A stretch of 64,000 nt of DNA from Castor canadensis (GCF_047511655.1 NC_133389.1:156937973-157001972), one strand, 5' to 3'. Shown: positions 22,925-34,831, counted from the first letter of the stretch. The notes: generated by a model not told the origin, from the sequence alone. Numbers and translations are program-made.

Positions 22925-24510
22925 CAATTGAATTCACTCAACAAATATTTAAGTATTAACTATTTACCAAGCATCCCTCTAGATGTTAAAGCAGTGAAAA
23001 AAAGAGACAAAAATCCCTGACCCAGAAGGTATAGATAATAAATACAATAAATGAGTTAATATATGGAATACCAGAAAGCGAGAGGTGCTATGGAGAAAAA
23101 AACAGAAAAGGGAGAGAAGGAGAACAAAGAAAAAGAGAGGTAAGGTATAGGGTGAACAATTTTTACTGTGTAGTAAAGAAAGGCCTCAAGGAAGTGGAGC
23201 AGGTGAGCAAAGGTCTGAGGAGGTGAGGAAGACGTGAATGTTTCAGAAAGGAACATTCAGGAGGAGAAAGAATCAACAAGTTCAAAGTCCCTTAGGAAAG
23301 ACTATGTCCAAAGTGTTTGAGGATCAACAAGGAGGTTATTGTGACTAAACAGAGACTGGTAGGAGGATAACAGTAAAAGTGAAATCAGATCAATCATGGG
23401 GTCTCAGGACTAATCTAAGAGTGTTAGCTTTTACTGAGAGAGAAGGGGAGCTGCTGGAAAATTTTGAACAGAGTTATGGTATGGACTGCTTTTGTTTTAA
23501 AGGGCCTGTTCTGGCTGCTGTGTTGAAAACAGAATGAAGTCTCAGAGTGGCTGGCAGAAAACCCTAGTAAAGGTGATAGTGGCTTGCATAGTGGCACTAT
23601 CAGTGGAGATGCAGATAAGTTACATATTTTGTGAGAGAGCATTAGGAGATGACAACAAACTGGATGTATGATTTTAAAAAGTTACTGAGGCTAGGCTGTG
23701 ACTTAGTGGTAGAGGACTTGCCTAGCATGTGTGAAGCCCTAAATTCAATCTTTAGCACTGCAAAGAGAAAAAAAATAGTTTCTGAGATGGTCTCAGCAGT
23801 CCATTGATGGAGTTGCCATCAACTCCATAGAGTTGATAGAGAAAGCTTTTACAGACAAGGGGAGCCAGAAATTTAGATTTGGATATGATAAAATAGAGAG
23901 GTTTATTAAACAACCAAGCAGAGATGCTGAAGTACTTGAATATACAGGTCTGGATTAGAGACTGCAGAGTTGTGAGCATGCTTATATTTAAAGCCATAGA
24001 CTGAGTTAGAGCACTAAAGGAGAAGTGTAGGAACAGAAGGAAAGCAACCCAAGGGCAGAGTATCAGGATAGTCCAATATTAAGGGTCAATAAGCATAGGA
24101 GATTGAGAACAATGGTATAGAACTGAAACCAGGAGACTAAAGTGCCCTACAAGCTAAGTGAAGAAAGTGTGCAGGGAGGGGAGAGGTCAGCTGTGTCAAA
24201 GTCTGTTGCTAGGTGAGGCGAGACAGAGACTGGGAACTGACCACTGCATCCAACAACATGGAGAACAGGCATAGTGGAATTCCGGGCATGAGAGCTAGCT
24301 GGAGTAGGTTTCACAGAAAATGGGAGAAAGGAATTAGGACAATGAATATAGAACTCTTACAAGGATATTTACTGTAAAGGAGGCAAAAATTGGTAAAGTA
24401 GCTGTAAGGGGAAATAGAAGCCAAGAGTTTCTGATTTGCTGGGGCATTTCTACAATAAATTAATATTAAGATTTGATATATTAATTTACATGGGTAACTA
24501 ACTGGCAAAC
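22925..24510 (-). mobile_element. L2 LINE, long minus-strand copy with ID insertion
   Basis: It begins with the inverted L2 3' end ('ttcactcaacaaatatttaa') and continues antisense through 'gggcctgttctggctgctgt', 'ggatatgataaaatagagag'-type degenerate stretches and 'tcagctgtgtcaaagtctgt'. The reverse complement corresponds to L2 ORF2 reverse-transcriptase C-terminal regions, all with disrupted frames. Confidence 0.78.
23690..23772 (+). mobile_element. ID-like SINE
   Basis: 'ggctgtgacttagtggtaga', 'acttgcctagcatgtgtgaa' and 'caatctttagcactgca' plus an A-rich tail. It is inserted into the L2 copy. Confidence 0.82.
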
Positions 24511-24734
24511 ATACCAGGAGTACTTATGAGCAGACTGGTGTTTTTTCTTCTCTGTAATCACAAGATTACTTAGTGAGCATTGAGAGTAGCACCATCTTGC
24601 ACTGATTTCAACTATGCAGAGTTTCAAGCATTTATCGACACTGCAGAGGAAGAAGTGCTGAGTGGATCAAATGCTTGAATCAGCTAGGAAGGGCATACTC
24701 CCTTGCCCAGGGCTGAAGAAACATTGACCATCCA

Positions 24735-24880
24735 CTCACTCTCACTCAAGAAACATAACTGAGCACCTATTAGGTGCCAGATTCTAGTGATGCAAGTTCA
24801 GCAAACAAACTTTGCCTTCAGAGAGCTCACAGGTCAATAAAGTATATAGACACATGAATAACTGTCAAAGGAGTAACAAT
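24735..24880 (-). mobile_element. L2 LINE 3' end
   Basis: 'actgagcacctattaggtgc', 'agattctagtgatgcaagtt' and 'ttcagagagctcacaggtca' form the inverted L2 3' terminus. Confidence 0.72.
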
Positions 24881-25110
24881 GAATTAAGTAGTTTACTATT
24901 CAGTAGTAGAGACATTTGGGTCATTCATTTTTGCCATTACAATTACAAGGATTTCAACTGATTCCTCATCTGGAAATATTTACTAATAGCTATTATATTA
25001 AGATAGCTGTAGAAAATCTTACCAAATAAGAAATCCATTATACACTTCATCATTTTAATTGAAAGGAGCAATCAAGAAAATAAAACTAAAAGACAGGCAA
25101 GTTGGGAATA

Positions 25111-25245
25111 TACATATGTATACATACATATATATGTACATATATACATATGTATACATACATATATATGTACATGTATACATATATATGTATACATATG
25201 CATATATACATGGAGCAAGGGAGAGAGAGAGAGAGAGAGAGAGAG
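25111..25245. repeat. Compound microsatellite, palindromic (TACATA)-type plus (GA)n
   Basis: Alternating purine-pyrimidine sequence from 25111 to about 25211 contains a 34-bp unit repeated at 25111 and 25145 ('tacatatgtatacatacata' in both). It is followed by an uninterrupted (GA)n run at 25220-25245. The first part is largely self-complementary. Confidence 0.93.
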
Positions 25246-25309
25246 CATATTTATAATGTCAAAGCATGGCTCCAAAGATACTGCATTTTAGAATTCATAT
25301 TTTAGCAGA

Positions 25310-26720
25310 GGAAATAGTCAACATTAAATATAAAAAGTAGTAAATTAGTATGTTTGAAGGTAAGACCCATAGGAAAAAGGAAAACAAAGAGTCTTAATAG
25401 GGTAAAGGTATTCCAGAAAACTGGTATGTACATGGGGTGGCAGAGATGAGTGTCAAATTGCAATTTTAAGTCATATGATCAAAGCCTCGTGAGAATTTCA
25501 CATCTTGTCAGTAAAAAGAAGAAGAAATTAACTCTGGCTGTTTGGAAAATAAGACTTTAAAACACTGAGCCATCCAAGGTGCCAAAGATTGAAGTGTGGC
25601 TGATGTGTGGCAAGGGAAGATGTATGGGGGTCTTCTTCATTTTTTGGTTTTTTTTTGGTAATGGTGGTACTGGAGTTTGAACTCAGGACCTTGTGCTTGC
25701 TAGACAGGTGCTCTAGCACTTGAGCCACTTCCCCATCCCCCATCATAGGGGCCTTCTTTAAGTTGCTATTGCAGAAATCCAGGTAAGACATGAAGGTATA
25801 GTGGAACTTGCTCACTTGTACTGGTAATAATTGGTCACTTTGGGGATATACTTTGAAGGTACCAAAGTTTTCTGATGGAATAAAGGTAGGAGAAAGGAGG
25901 GCTCTAAGTGTAAGCCAAAAGTTTTAACTTCAGTAATTAAAATGGGAAAGGCTACAGGTATAGAAGATATAGTAGATATCTATTGCATCTCATATCACAA
26001 GTGATATAAGCCCTTTGGCCACTGCCCCACTACTAATGGCCAACTGACCTCAGGCTTAGCCACTGCCTACAGGAGTTCGGAGACCAGATAAAATGTGTGC
26101 ATGTGTGCACTGGGGAAGGGGAAAGTAACGTAACATTCTTTTTGATTGAATCTTGACCTCTCCCAATTCACTGCTTTTCCCCACCATTTTTTCATTGGGA
26201 TTCTACTCTGTAAGCAAATAGTAACACAGGAGATTTTGGCTTAGGTTCTGCTTTCTGGAAGAAGATAAGCTAAGACAATATCTAAGTGGATATGTGGGTA
26301 GGAGTTTAAATGAGTCTGGCATTTGGGAGAGCAATTTGGGAATATGTGATTTTTAGTGTTGTCAGTGTAAACATAGTATTTACAATCAGACTAGTTGAGA
26401 ACACAAAGGAGTGAACAGTAAGATAAATGACTCAACGTAGAAAAGATGGAGATTTTAGTACCTTTGAGAGTAGAGACGATGTGTTTTATTCAATTATCTC
26501 CTCAGTTTCTGGAAAAGTGCATGGCACAAAGTTGATACTTCACAGATATTTTTAGGTAAACGAAATAGGTCATCATGGCCTTGGGGTTAGGTAGGAAAGA
26601 AAATCAAGTCATGAGGGGTAATGAACTAGGACAGGCAGCGTTCATGGAACTTGAACCCTGAAAACTAGGTTCAACAGCAGAAGCAAGGGAGAAAAATAGC
26701 AGAAAAAGGAAGCCGTGGTT
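25310..26720 (-). mobile_element. L2 LINE, fragmented minus-strand copy
   Basis: Antisense L2 motifs appear in order: 'aactctggctgtttggaaaa', 'gttgctattgcagaaatcca', 'tatactttgaaggtaccaaa' and 'gtctggcatttgggagagca'. A SINE (25646-25741) and about 290 bp of unassigned sequence (25970-26260) interrupt it. A short plus-strand MIR or L2 end is suggested near 26505-26570. Confidence 0.62.
25646..25741 (-). mobile_element. tRNA-like SINE monomer
   Basis: A T-run is followed by 'ggtactggagtttgaactca', 'ttgtgcttgctagacaggtg' and 'agcacttgagccacttcccc'. No B1-like partner is visible, so this is a monomeric member of the family. Confidence 0.85.
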
Positions 26721-27489
26721 AGAGAAATGCTTTCAAATACTACATTCTCCTTGAAGCCTTTTATAATCATCTCATGAGACCCTCCTCCTTCCTGGGCCTC
26801 TTTAAAGATACTTATCTATCTCTTACTGTGTCAAGTTATGTTCATGTGCTCTCCTCTACTCTCTTCCCAATATTCTTCAACTGAGAAACTGAACCAAAAA
26901 AAAAAAAAAAAAAAGGAGGTATCTTCCAAATCCCAAAGTCAAAAATTGAATGTTAAAACTTCAAAGTTTCTGGCTCATGCCTATGGTTTATGGAGAGGCT
27001 GAAGCAGAATACAGGAAATTTAGAGACTAGATTTTAAATCTGGAATATATCATAAATGCTTATTAAAACAACCTGGACTTGGATGAACAGAGAATTCAAT
27101 GAATGAGTACAGAAGCCACTAGAGCAGAAATCAAGATTACATGGTAACTGTTTTGAATCTCACTGGTCTGATGAAGTGAGTAAGGGAAGGAAGACTGCAG
27201 TTAGAAATCTCCTAAGGTTAGCAGAGGTGATGAAATAAGGCCTACATGAAGGTCAGTGGGAATAAAAAAGAATGAACATGAAAAAAATTAAAATAAAGAA
27301 ACCATATTTGGTAGGTAATAAATATAGGTTATGGGTAGATGATCCTAAGACATTGGTATCATGTACTGACCCAGGGTAAGAAAAAGAGGAGGAAGATAAT
27401 GAACTTGATTTGAAAATGTATTTGACATAAGGGTGAGACATCCAGGTAAAACTAATAGTAGGCAACTTTCTTATGAACACTTTTTACAT
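26721..27489. other. Intergenic sequence with poly-A run
   Basis: A run of about 20 A lies at 26897-26916. A short B1-like piece ('ctggctcatgcctatggttt') follows near 26970. Further weak antisense L2-like sequence continues to about 27240. No gene is seen. Confidence 0.4.
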
Positions 27490-27652
27490 GTCATTATTCC
27501 AACTACACTTTGCATCTATTATCTCATTTACTCATCACAGTAACACTATAAGGTAGGTGCCACTATCATCTTTACTTTGCAGGTAGGGAAAATGAAGCAC
27601 AAGGATAAACAATTTGTCCAAAGTCATTAGCTAATAAGTGGCAGAGCCAGTG
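27490..27652 (-). mobile_element. MIR SINE
   Basis: 'tatctcatttactcatcaca', 'gtaggtgccactatcatctt' and 'gtccaaagtcattagctaat' followed by 'aagtggcagagccag' match inverted MIR closely. Confidence 0.85.
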
Positions 27653-27654
27653 CA

Positions 27655-28008
27655 ATAAACTGAATGTTTGTGTTCCTCCAAAATTCATATGGTGAAATCC
27701 AAAACCCCAATGTGATGGTATAAGGAAGTAGAGCTTTTGGAAGGCAACTGGGTCATGCAGGTGGAGCCTTTATGAATAGAAATACTGCCCTAAGAAAGGA
27801 ACCTTGGAGACCCCTTGACTTCTTTAGGCATCAAGAGGCTCCAAGGAGAAAAAGGCCATCAGCAGCCTGGGAGAAGGTCCTCACCAGAACCTGACCATTC
27901 TGGCAGCCTGATCTCCATCTTCCAGACTCCAGACCTGTGAGAAATAAATGTCTGTTTATAAGCCACCAAGTCTATGGTACTTTACCATAGCAGACCCAAA
28001 CACTGACG
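27655..28008 (+). mobile_element. MLT1-type MaLR solo LTR
   Basis: 'gaatgtttgtgttcctccaa', 'aaaccccaatgtgatggtat', 'ggtggagcctttatgaatag', 'agacctgtgagaaataaatg' and 'taagccaccaagtctatggt' follow the LTR from start to its polyadenylation region. Confidence 0.85.
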
Positions 28009-28049
28009 GTATCAGGACTGGATCCCAAAAATTTTAAGACACTTTGCTT

Positions 28050-29250
28050 GGGACAACAGAGAAATTCATTATTTAATAAATATGTAATAAGCACAACAAT
28101 TGTGATGTTGCTAGGGATGAGATGGGAAGGGAGAGGGAAAGCAAGTGAACCATACCGATGTCATCCTTCCAGCACAGACATTACAAGGACACTAGAAAAA
28201 ATAACTACTAGTATGATAATCAGAAAAGTGATAAAATAGTTTGGTAGGACTGAAACAGAGAGTTCCCTGAAAAAGAGATGGCATGTGTAAATGCCTTGAG
28301 GTGAGAGCCTGGAAAAATAAGACTAATACAGCTGAAGTCCAAAGAGTTAGGAGAACAGTTGGAAAGGCTGGAAAAGACAAGTCCAGATAATGGAGCTTAC
28401 ATAGGGTTCAGTAAGCAAAAGGAAGACACTGAAAGAATTTAAGAAGGGAAGTGACATAATCAGATTTGTATTTTGAGGGTTCCTCTAGCAGCAGTGTGGC
28501 AAATGGACTGAAACAAGCCAGAGCAGTTTTGGAGGATGTACATGGGGACTACTGCAGGACTCTAAGCTTAGACTATAATGAGATGAAAGAATTCCATGGG
28601 AACAGAGAGGTCACAAATCCATTTTTTCAGGAAGCAGACAATCTAGGTGACTGATGTGTACTGGGAGTGTGCTAGGTTTCTAGCTTGTACCAAGTAGATG
28701 TGCTGAGAACGTCCTTTACTGAGCCAGGGGCTATGGGAGGAGGTTTTGGAAAGAAATATGATACACAGGTTGAGTTTGACATGCCCCAGGCATCTAAAGG
28801 ACAGAAAGATTAATCTAGAGTTCAAGAGCAAGGCCTGAGTTACAGATTGGAGACTCTTTAACAGAGGGCATTTGAAGCTATTGGAAGAAGATGAGACCAG
28901 TAGGAAAGTATACATGATGGAACTCAGAAGACCAGAGCTCAGCTCAGCAGATTCTAACATAGAAGATGGATAAAGAGGACGCTAGTTGTCAAGGAACAGA
29001 GGTAAGAGGAAAACTGACAGAAGAGCATTGGAAAGAGTATATCTGGAAGAGGGAATGGCCAACCGTGTCAAATGCAGGGACAAGGTCTTTTAAAACAAGA
29101 ACTGATCCCCGATCTGGATTAACAGATATAAAACTTGTTTGTGACAAATCAGAGTCGCTACAGGTGACTGGTAGGGATAGAAGCTGGACTGGAGAGGGAT
29201 ATGAAAGAACATCATGGGGTAAGAGACAGAGTTGGCTAGGGATTTAGGGA
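28050..29250 (-). mobile_element. L2 LINE, minus strand
   Basis: It starts with a degenerate inverted 3' end ('tcattatttaataaatatgt') and continues with 'gtaaatgccttgaggtgaga', 'gggaagtgacataatcagat' and 'ccgtgtcaaatgcagggaca', in the order of antisense L2. The open frames of about 62-105 codons in this interval are shadows of the relic. Confidence 0.7.
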
Positions 29251-29704
29251 GGACAGAAATCTTTTCAAGAAATGAGAGACATTAGCCTAATTAAAACACT
29301 AGTCAGAAAGAGCTGGCAGAGAAGGAAAGTTGAAAAAACAAGAACAGTGTTCAGTATGGTGTCCCTGAGAAAGCAGGAAGGGCTGGGACCTAGAGCACAG
29401 GAAGGGCAACTCTTTCGGTGTAACAGAAGTCACTAAGGGGTCGAGTCCAGAGGGACAGAATTACACGACTTTGTCCAGAGAGAGGACTTTAGAGTTCAAT
29501 AAAAAGGAGCATGGGGACTTAGTGGCTGGCCTTGAGAGCAACTACAGTAGTTTTGAGGCTGCGGAAGCCACACGGTCAGATTTAGGGTGGGGGTGGGTGA
29601 AGAAGACAAGGGTGCAGCAAGCCACTGCTGCGGAAAACGGCTGAGAAAAGAAATCAACACAGGATGTTGCCTGAAGAAGGGCGGGAAGGAGGGCTGAGCA
29701 TATT
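29251..29704. other. Upstream flank of the CpG island
   Basis: No repeat is recognised after the L2 relic fades. CpGs become more frequent from about 29560. No exon is identified. Confidence 0.4.
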
Positions 29705-30305
29705 TCGAGTCGAAGAGCAGCCTTGGTGAAGGCAGGTCGTTGTTCAGAGGCCTCCGGGGGCGGCCCCTGTAACCCAGAGCCTTGGCTGTCTGCTGCGGGG
29801 CTGAACCTCGCGAGGTGTCATGAGCTCCGCCATCGCAGTTCTCCGCTAATTCTCGCAGCGAGCAGATCGGGAAAACCATGCCCGAGGCCTCGCGAGTCCG
29901 CATCCGGCCCTGGCCCGGTCCCAGGGTGTCTGCAGAGATGCAGCCCTTTCTTGCTCCGCCCGCCCGGCTCCCGCTCTGCAGCCGCGTCCCGACCCCGGCC
30001 GCGCGTCTCCCATGTCCCCGCAAGCATTTGAAAATTCCCGGGCCCGCAGCAACCGCCCTAAAGCCCGCCGCTTTCCGGGGGTTTCCATCAAGTCGCCGGC
30101 ACCCTCGGGAATTCCCCACATGGCCACACACAAACCCCGTTTCCTTCAAATTTCCGCCGCGGGGTTTTAAGTATTCGAACCCCCTCGGGTGGGGCTTGAC
30201 CGGCTTCTCCGGGAACAGGTCTCAGCCCGCCTTCGCTTTTCCTCCTAGCCTAACTTCTCCACCTCGCCCGAAGGAAGCCGAAGGCGTTCGGTAAATTCCG
30301 CTGCC

Positions 30306-30322
30306 AGGGCGGGGGCGGGGCC
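30306..30322 (+). promoter_or_regulatory. CREB1: Tandem GC boxes (Sp/KLF sites)
   Basis: 'agggcgggggcggggcc' contains two overlapping GC boxes about 100 bp upstream of the exon 1 start inferred here. Sp1-type sites in a TATA-less promoter suit the ubiquitous expression of CREB1. Occupancy is inferred. Confidence 0.7.
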
Positions 30323-30420
30323 GCTCGAACTGCTCCGGACCGACTTCGGCTGTTTCCGTGTGCGGCCGCTGCGCACTCGGCACTGGGCGGCGCTGGCTGG
30401 CTCCCTGGCTGCGGCTCCTC

Positions 30421-30593
30421 AGTCGGCGGCGGCTGCTGCTGCCTGTGGCCCGGGCGGCTGGGAGAAGCGGAGTGTTGGTGAGTGACGCGGCGGAGGTGTA
30501 GTTTGACGCGGTGTGTTACGTGGGGGAGAGAATAAAACTCCAGCGAGATCCGGGCCGCGAACGAAAGCAGTGACGGAGGAGCTTGTACCACCG
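30421..30593 (+). other. CREB1: CREB1 exon 1 (5' UTR)
   Basis: This sequence, starting 'agtcggcggcggctgctgct' and ending 'gagcttgtaccaccg', matches from memory the 5' UTR of mammalian CREB1 mRNA. The transcript start is approximate. The exon ends at 30593 with a consensus donor (ccg|gtaaga) and joins the acceptor before 48827, giving the expected ...ccaccg-gtaactaaATG junction. It contains no ATG, so no upstream ORF arises from exon 1. Confidence 0.9.
30483..30575 (+). promoter_or_regulatory. CREB1: Cluster of TGACG CRE half-sites in exon 1
   Basis: TGACG occurs at 30483-30487, 30504-30508 and 30571-30575, and 'ttacgtgg' lies at 30516-30523. Cyclic-AMP response elements in the CREB promoter and positive autoregulation are established for this gene. 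That these half-sites are the functional ones here is inference. Confidence 0.55.
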
Positions 30594-31379
30594 GTAAGAG
30601 GAGCAGGAGGAGGAGGCAGGAGCCGGAGAGAGCCGGGGGGACGGAGGGGGGACGGGGAGGCGCCGGACACCCGCGCTCGGGGCCTTCCCCTCGCAGGAGG
30701 GGCCGCGGTAAAGATGGAGCCTCCGCCCGAGCCCCACAACATCGCCGCCGCTCGCAGCGAACAAAGAATAATGGCGGCGGACTGGAGCCAGCGGCGGCCG
30801 GGCGGCAGCGACTCTGCCTGCAGCCAGCGGCGGCGCTCATGGCGGGGGGCGGCGGGCGAGCGGCCGGGCTGGCGGGCGGGGTGAGAGCCGGCGGCCGGGG
30901 GTGTGAGCGGGCGGGCGGCCGCGGCGAGCTGGCGCCCGCGTTCCCGCCGCCGCCGCTGGGCCGGGCCGGGCCGGGTCGGATCGGGCGCGGAGCCGGGGCC
31001 GGGGCCGCCCCGGGGGAGGCCGCCCGCTCGGCACGGCTCGACCCGCCCGGGCCCGGCTGTACTCCCGGGCTGCGGCCGCCGGGTGTCCGTGGGGGGTGGA
31101 GGAGGAAGAAGGCAGGAGTTGAGGGCAGAGGAGGTGAAGGTGCCTCTGCCTTCCCGGTGGCGGCCGGGGCGGCTCGGCGAGGGGACGGGCGGCCACGTCC
31201 GACCTGCTCTCCGCGCGCTTTGTGCAATAAAGTTGGAAACCTGAGGTTTGCTCTCGTGCTGTGTTTTATTCTCGCCTGTCCCCCGCTCCCACACCGTTGG
31301 GGGAGACGCTGTTTTCTGCCCCTGGCTGCTCACTTGCCGAAACCTCGTGTTTTTTAAGGGCGTTTTTGACTCTGCCTCA

Positions 31380-31399
31380 CCACCACCACCACCACCAGC
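31380..31399 (+). repeat. Short (CAC)n repeat
   Basis: About six CAC units followed by C-rich sequence at the edge of the CpG island. Confidence 0.85.
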
Positions 31400-33544
31400 C
31401 CTCCCCCCCCAAATAAAAAGTCGGTAGTCATGGAAATGCATTCTTTTTGAGAGGAAAGGAGTGCTAAGAAAAATATTTGGAACAACTTTTAAAAGCAACT
31501 GTTGGGATCGAGTAAAAGGGAAGCTTCGTGTTTGCAAACAGTTTCGGTTTTAACCCTTTTCAATAAGGTTAATAATCACTTCGAGGTCTCTCATCCTGAA
31601 ACTCCTCGTAGAAGCGATTAGCCCGAGTACTTTTGTTTTGCATCACTTTTTTTTTTTTGCGAGGGGGTGGGGGGACCAATTTTGCCAAGGGTGTTTGAGG
31701 CGTCTGGTTTCTCCCCTTACTCCTGCGCACCCCCAACCACGTTTCACACACATTTCTGTCTGAACTTTAATGAGAAATTGGTTTAATTCGAATTATAAAA
31801 ATAGGCGCTAAAAATATCCATTATTTTTCTCAAGCAGTAGGTAACCCAAGTCTGGGATTGGTGACAATTTAAGCCACAAGACTCAAGACTTTTTTCTTCA
31901 CTTATTGGGGAAAGGGGCCGCAAAAAAGTCACCGACATATCAAAGATTAAAAGACATTTATAAAGGACCTGCAGTATGACCTATTTAAATTTGTCATACC
32001 TTCTCAAGAAGTTAGAATTTCATTCTAGCTTCAGTTTGCATCGGGTCTCCCTTCTAAAGATTCAGTGTAAGATACTTTTGGTTGCCACCAATGGAAATCT
32101 TGTACACAAACTGCTCATTTCCTAATTTAAAAGTAAGGCCCCAAATAGCTGTTTTAGGTGAACAGATGTAATTTTAAGAAGTTTATTGTCATTTGTAATT
32201 GAATAGTGGTTGGTACATAGGAGGCTTCTGGTTAGAAATATTGATTGGTAGAAGTAGTGTCTTCTGATTTTATGTATCCAACCCACTTTTTCAAAACCTA
32301 CTTTGCATTCCTAGTATTTTAAAGACCACTTTAGGAATTTCTCATTGCCAAGAAAATTAAGAAGATAAAATACAAGGCGGTTTTCCTTAAGGATCAATTT
32401 TATTCCCAAACACTGAAGAAAGTATATATAGTATTGATGATGGTACAATACTGTTTTTTCTTAAAAGATTTCCTGCAAACTAGAAATTTTCCCCTATAGA
32501 CAATATGTGAGAATGACTCTTTTCTTAGAAGATTTAAAAAAAAAGTTTTCGATGTGTTCTTTCTTCAGTTTTGACCAAAAGATCTCTTCAGTTGTATTTA
32601 CAGGTTGATAATTTGTGATTATTAGCAATTTCAGGTAGAACTTTTCAAACTTTTATATTCCTTAGTGTTTGAACATTAACCTGGTACCTGGTACTAAATT
32701 GTACCTATGCACTCTCCCTGGGGTCTGTAAAAATTACAACTGGATCTTCTGTTCCTTCTCCCTGCCCCTCCTCTCCTTTGTCATGGATACATGCATTTAG
32801 AAAGATGAATTCTTTGACAGAATTCGTCTAAAGAATTAAAAAAAAAACACTTCTTTTGGAATTTACAACTCTAGTTCTAATGAATGAATTTTGAATGATT
32901 TTTTTTTTTTAACTTAAGGAAACTGAAAACTGGTCCAAAAACTCATTTTTCTTTTGTCAGAAACTCCTATTCTTGGTTAGGTCTGACCAGAAATTTTGGT
33001 TTCTTTTTATTTTTGTCTCTTATCCTAAGATTCTTTGTTTTGTTTGAGTACAATATAGTTGTAAAAAACCAAGTATGTATTTTCCACTTCACCTCATTTT
33101 AAAAACTTACAGTAAAGAACATCATTTACTTGTAACTTTAATGTTTACAATAAGATTTATAATTTTATTTACTCCATAAATACCTCAGCAGACAGCTGTA
33201 GAACTTGCTTATAGCCAGCTTGTGATAAAGTCTTGCAAACATCTTTCTTGATATTTGATCTTATTTCCTAATACGGCTTCTCATGCATAGTTAGAGCCCA
33301 CATCTGAATTTAAGAATGTAGCAATTGTCAGGGAATAGAAAAATGTAGGATTTTTTTTCTTGCCCACGTGCACATTCATCTTTCCCACAGTATTACTTGA
33401 AATAATAGTTTATGGCAGTTCAAATATTTTTTTAGTATTTATTGTGACAAAGAATGTAGTTGAAAGTGTCTGGTTTGGAATAATCATGGACCTTAGTTTT
33501 CATCGTAACAATGCCAGTCCTGTCATGTGCCCACCCTCAATGAA

Positions 33545-33640
33545 TTTTGTGACCTAGGGAAATTTTCTTATCTCTAAAATTATAATAATACCTACTTTCA
33601 GGGTTGTGAGATAAATAGAAAGTACCTTCCCTGAGGTAGG
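33545..33640 (+). mobile_element. MIR fragment (tentative)
   Basis: 'ttgtgacctagggaaatttt', 'cttatctctaaaattataat' and 'cagggttgtgagataaatag' keep the order of the MIR core and 3' part. Confidence 0.5.
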
Positions 33641-34654
33641 TCTTCAACTAATTATAGCTATTCATCTTAGCTTTAATTTAGCTTCCAACTTGTGAGACCT
33701 TCTGCAAGTTTCTTAACTTCTCCATACCCTACTATGTTTTATACATTGGGTCAAAGGTGCCACAAATCCAAAGATGAATTTCACTGTCTTTTTCTCAAGA
33801 AACTGTTGGGAATACAGTAACAATGCAGAATATTTGTCGTAAGAAAGCAGTCAAAGGAAAGAGATTATCTTTGATGAAGTAAAAAGCAGTATTAGCTTGC
33901 TTGCTTTTTTTTTTTTTGTAGTCTTGGTTTTGTTTTTGGAAAAAAATCATTTAGATGGTCCACAATTCAAAACGAAATATAGCAAAATTCCTGTATTCAC
34001 CCAAGCATTGCCCAATTATTATTTGTCTTTTCCTGTGCAAGCAGATAGATGTATGCACTTCTGCCTTTATGCAAGTGATAGCACACTATGCACACTATCC
34101 TAAATCTTACTCCTTTCCCAGTCACCCCCTCTTCACCCACATCCCCAGCCTTATTTAATATGGCTTAGCAATTGGCTCTGTAAGTTGATGGAAAGTTTTG
34201 GTTTTTTTTTAAATAAAGTATGAAGAATTTGTTCATGTGGATATACTTGTATCAACCAGTTAGCTTATTTTATTTTTCGATTACTTTTTAAACTAAGGGA
34301 ATTTGCTAGTACGCCTTTATTTCTTTAAGTGAAAAACATTACATTTGAATGAAAAATAGCAAACAGCTTGTGGCAGGAAGCTGATATTTGAACTGCTTTA
34401 TTTCTTTTTTTTAGCTCCAATTTGTAACAGTTTTAGTAAAATTGTCAAGGTGAGGCAAGCTGTGTCATAAGAGGTAACTCACAAGGTTAATTTAGTCTGC
34501 TTTACCTTTCCTTCATTGAGATTCTTACAGTCCTGATCAGATTGCTTCCTTCAATTACTATTTTGGCCAAAAAGTTTATGAATTTTTCCCTCTTAATGAA
34601 AAAAAAAGACACTTTATATAGTCCTGTTTTTTTTATTCTTAGGCCTTTTTTGTG

Positions 34655-34816
34655 GGGTTTTTTTTTTTTGGAGGGTGGTATAGGAGTATTGTTTGAGACA
34701 GGTTCTTGCTATGTAGGCTAGGCTTGCCTTGAACTTTTTTTTATCCTCCAGCCTCAGCCTCTTGGGTGCTGGGATTACAGATATGTCCCACCATGCCTGG
34801 CTTTTTTTTTTTTTTT
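34655..34816 (-). mobile_element. B1-like SINE
   Basis: A T-run at about 34658-34670 precedes 'gacaggttcttgctatgtag' and 'tgctgggattacagatatgt', ending in 'caccatgcctggc'. This is an inverted B1 in the rodent style. A second T-run flanks the right side. Confidence 0.8.
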
Positions 34817-34831
34817 AAACCAGACAATTGG

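Larger units (their letters stand above)
29705..31350. promoter_or_regulatory. CREB1: CpG island and promoter region of CREB1
   Basis: About 1.6 kb of GC-rich, CpG-dense DNA surrounds CREB1 exon 1, while the flanks are AT-rich and CpG-poor. There is no TATA box at the expected distance from the exon, which fits a broad housekeeping-type promoter with dispersed starts. Long open frames on both strands here (up to 372 codons on the minus strand) result from the lack of AT-rich stop codons and are not taken as genes. Confidence 0.95.

Noticed and set aside
29496..30149. 217-codon minus-strand frame at the upstream edge of the CpG island
   Set aside because: It is compositional openness with three other overlapping frames and no recognisable protein. 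An antisense non-coding RNA from a bidirectional promoter is possible but not visible in the sequence.
30250..31537. Long minus-strand open frames (325 and 372 codons) and plus-strand frames across the CpG island
   Set aside because: They overlap each other in several frames, are Pro/Arg/Ala/Gly-rich as expected from GC-rich DNA, and cover CREB1 exon 1. No domain, splice context or start context supports them.
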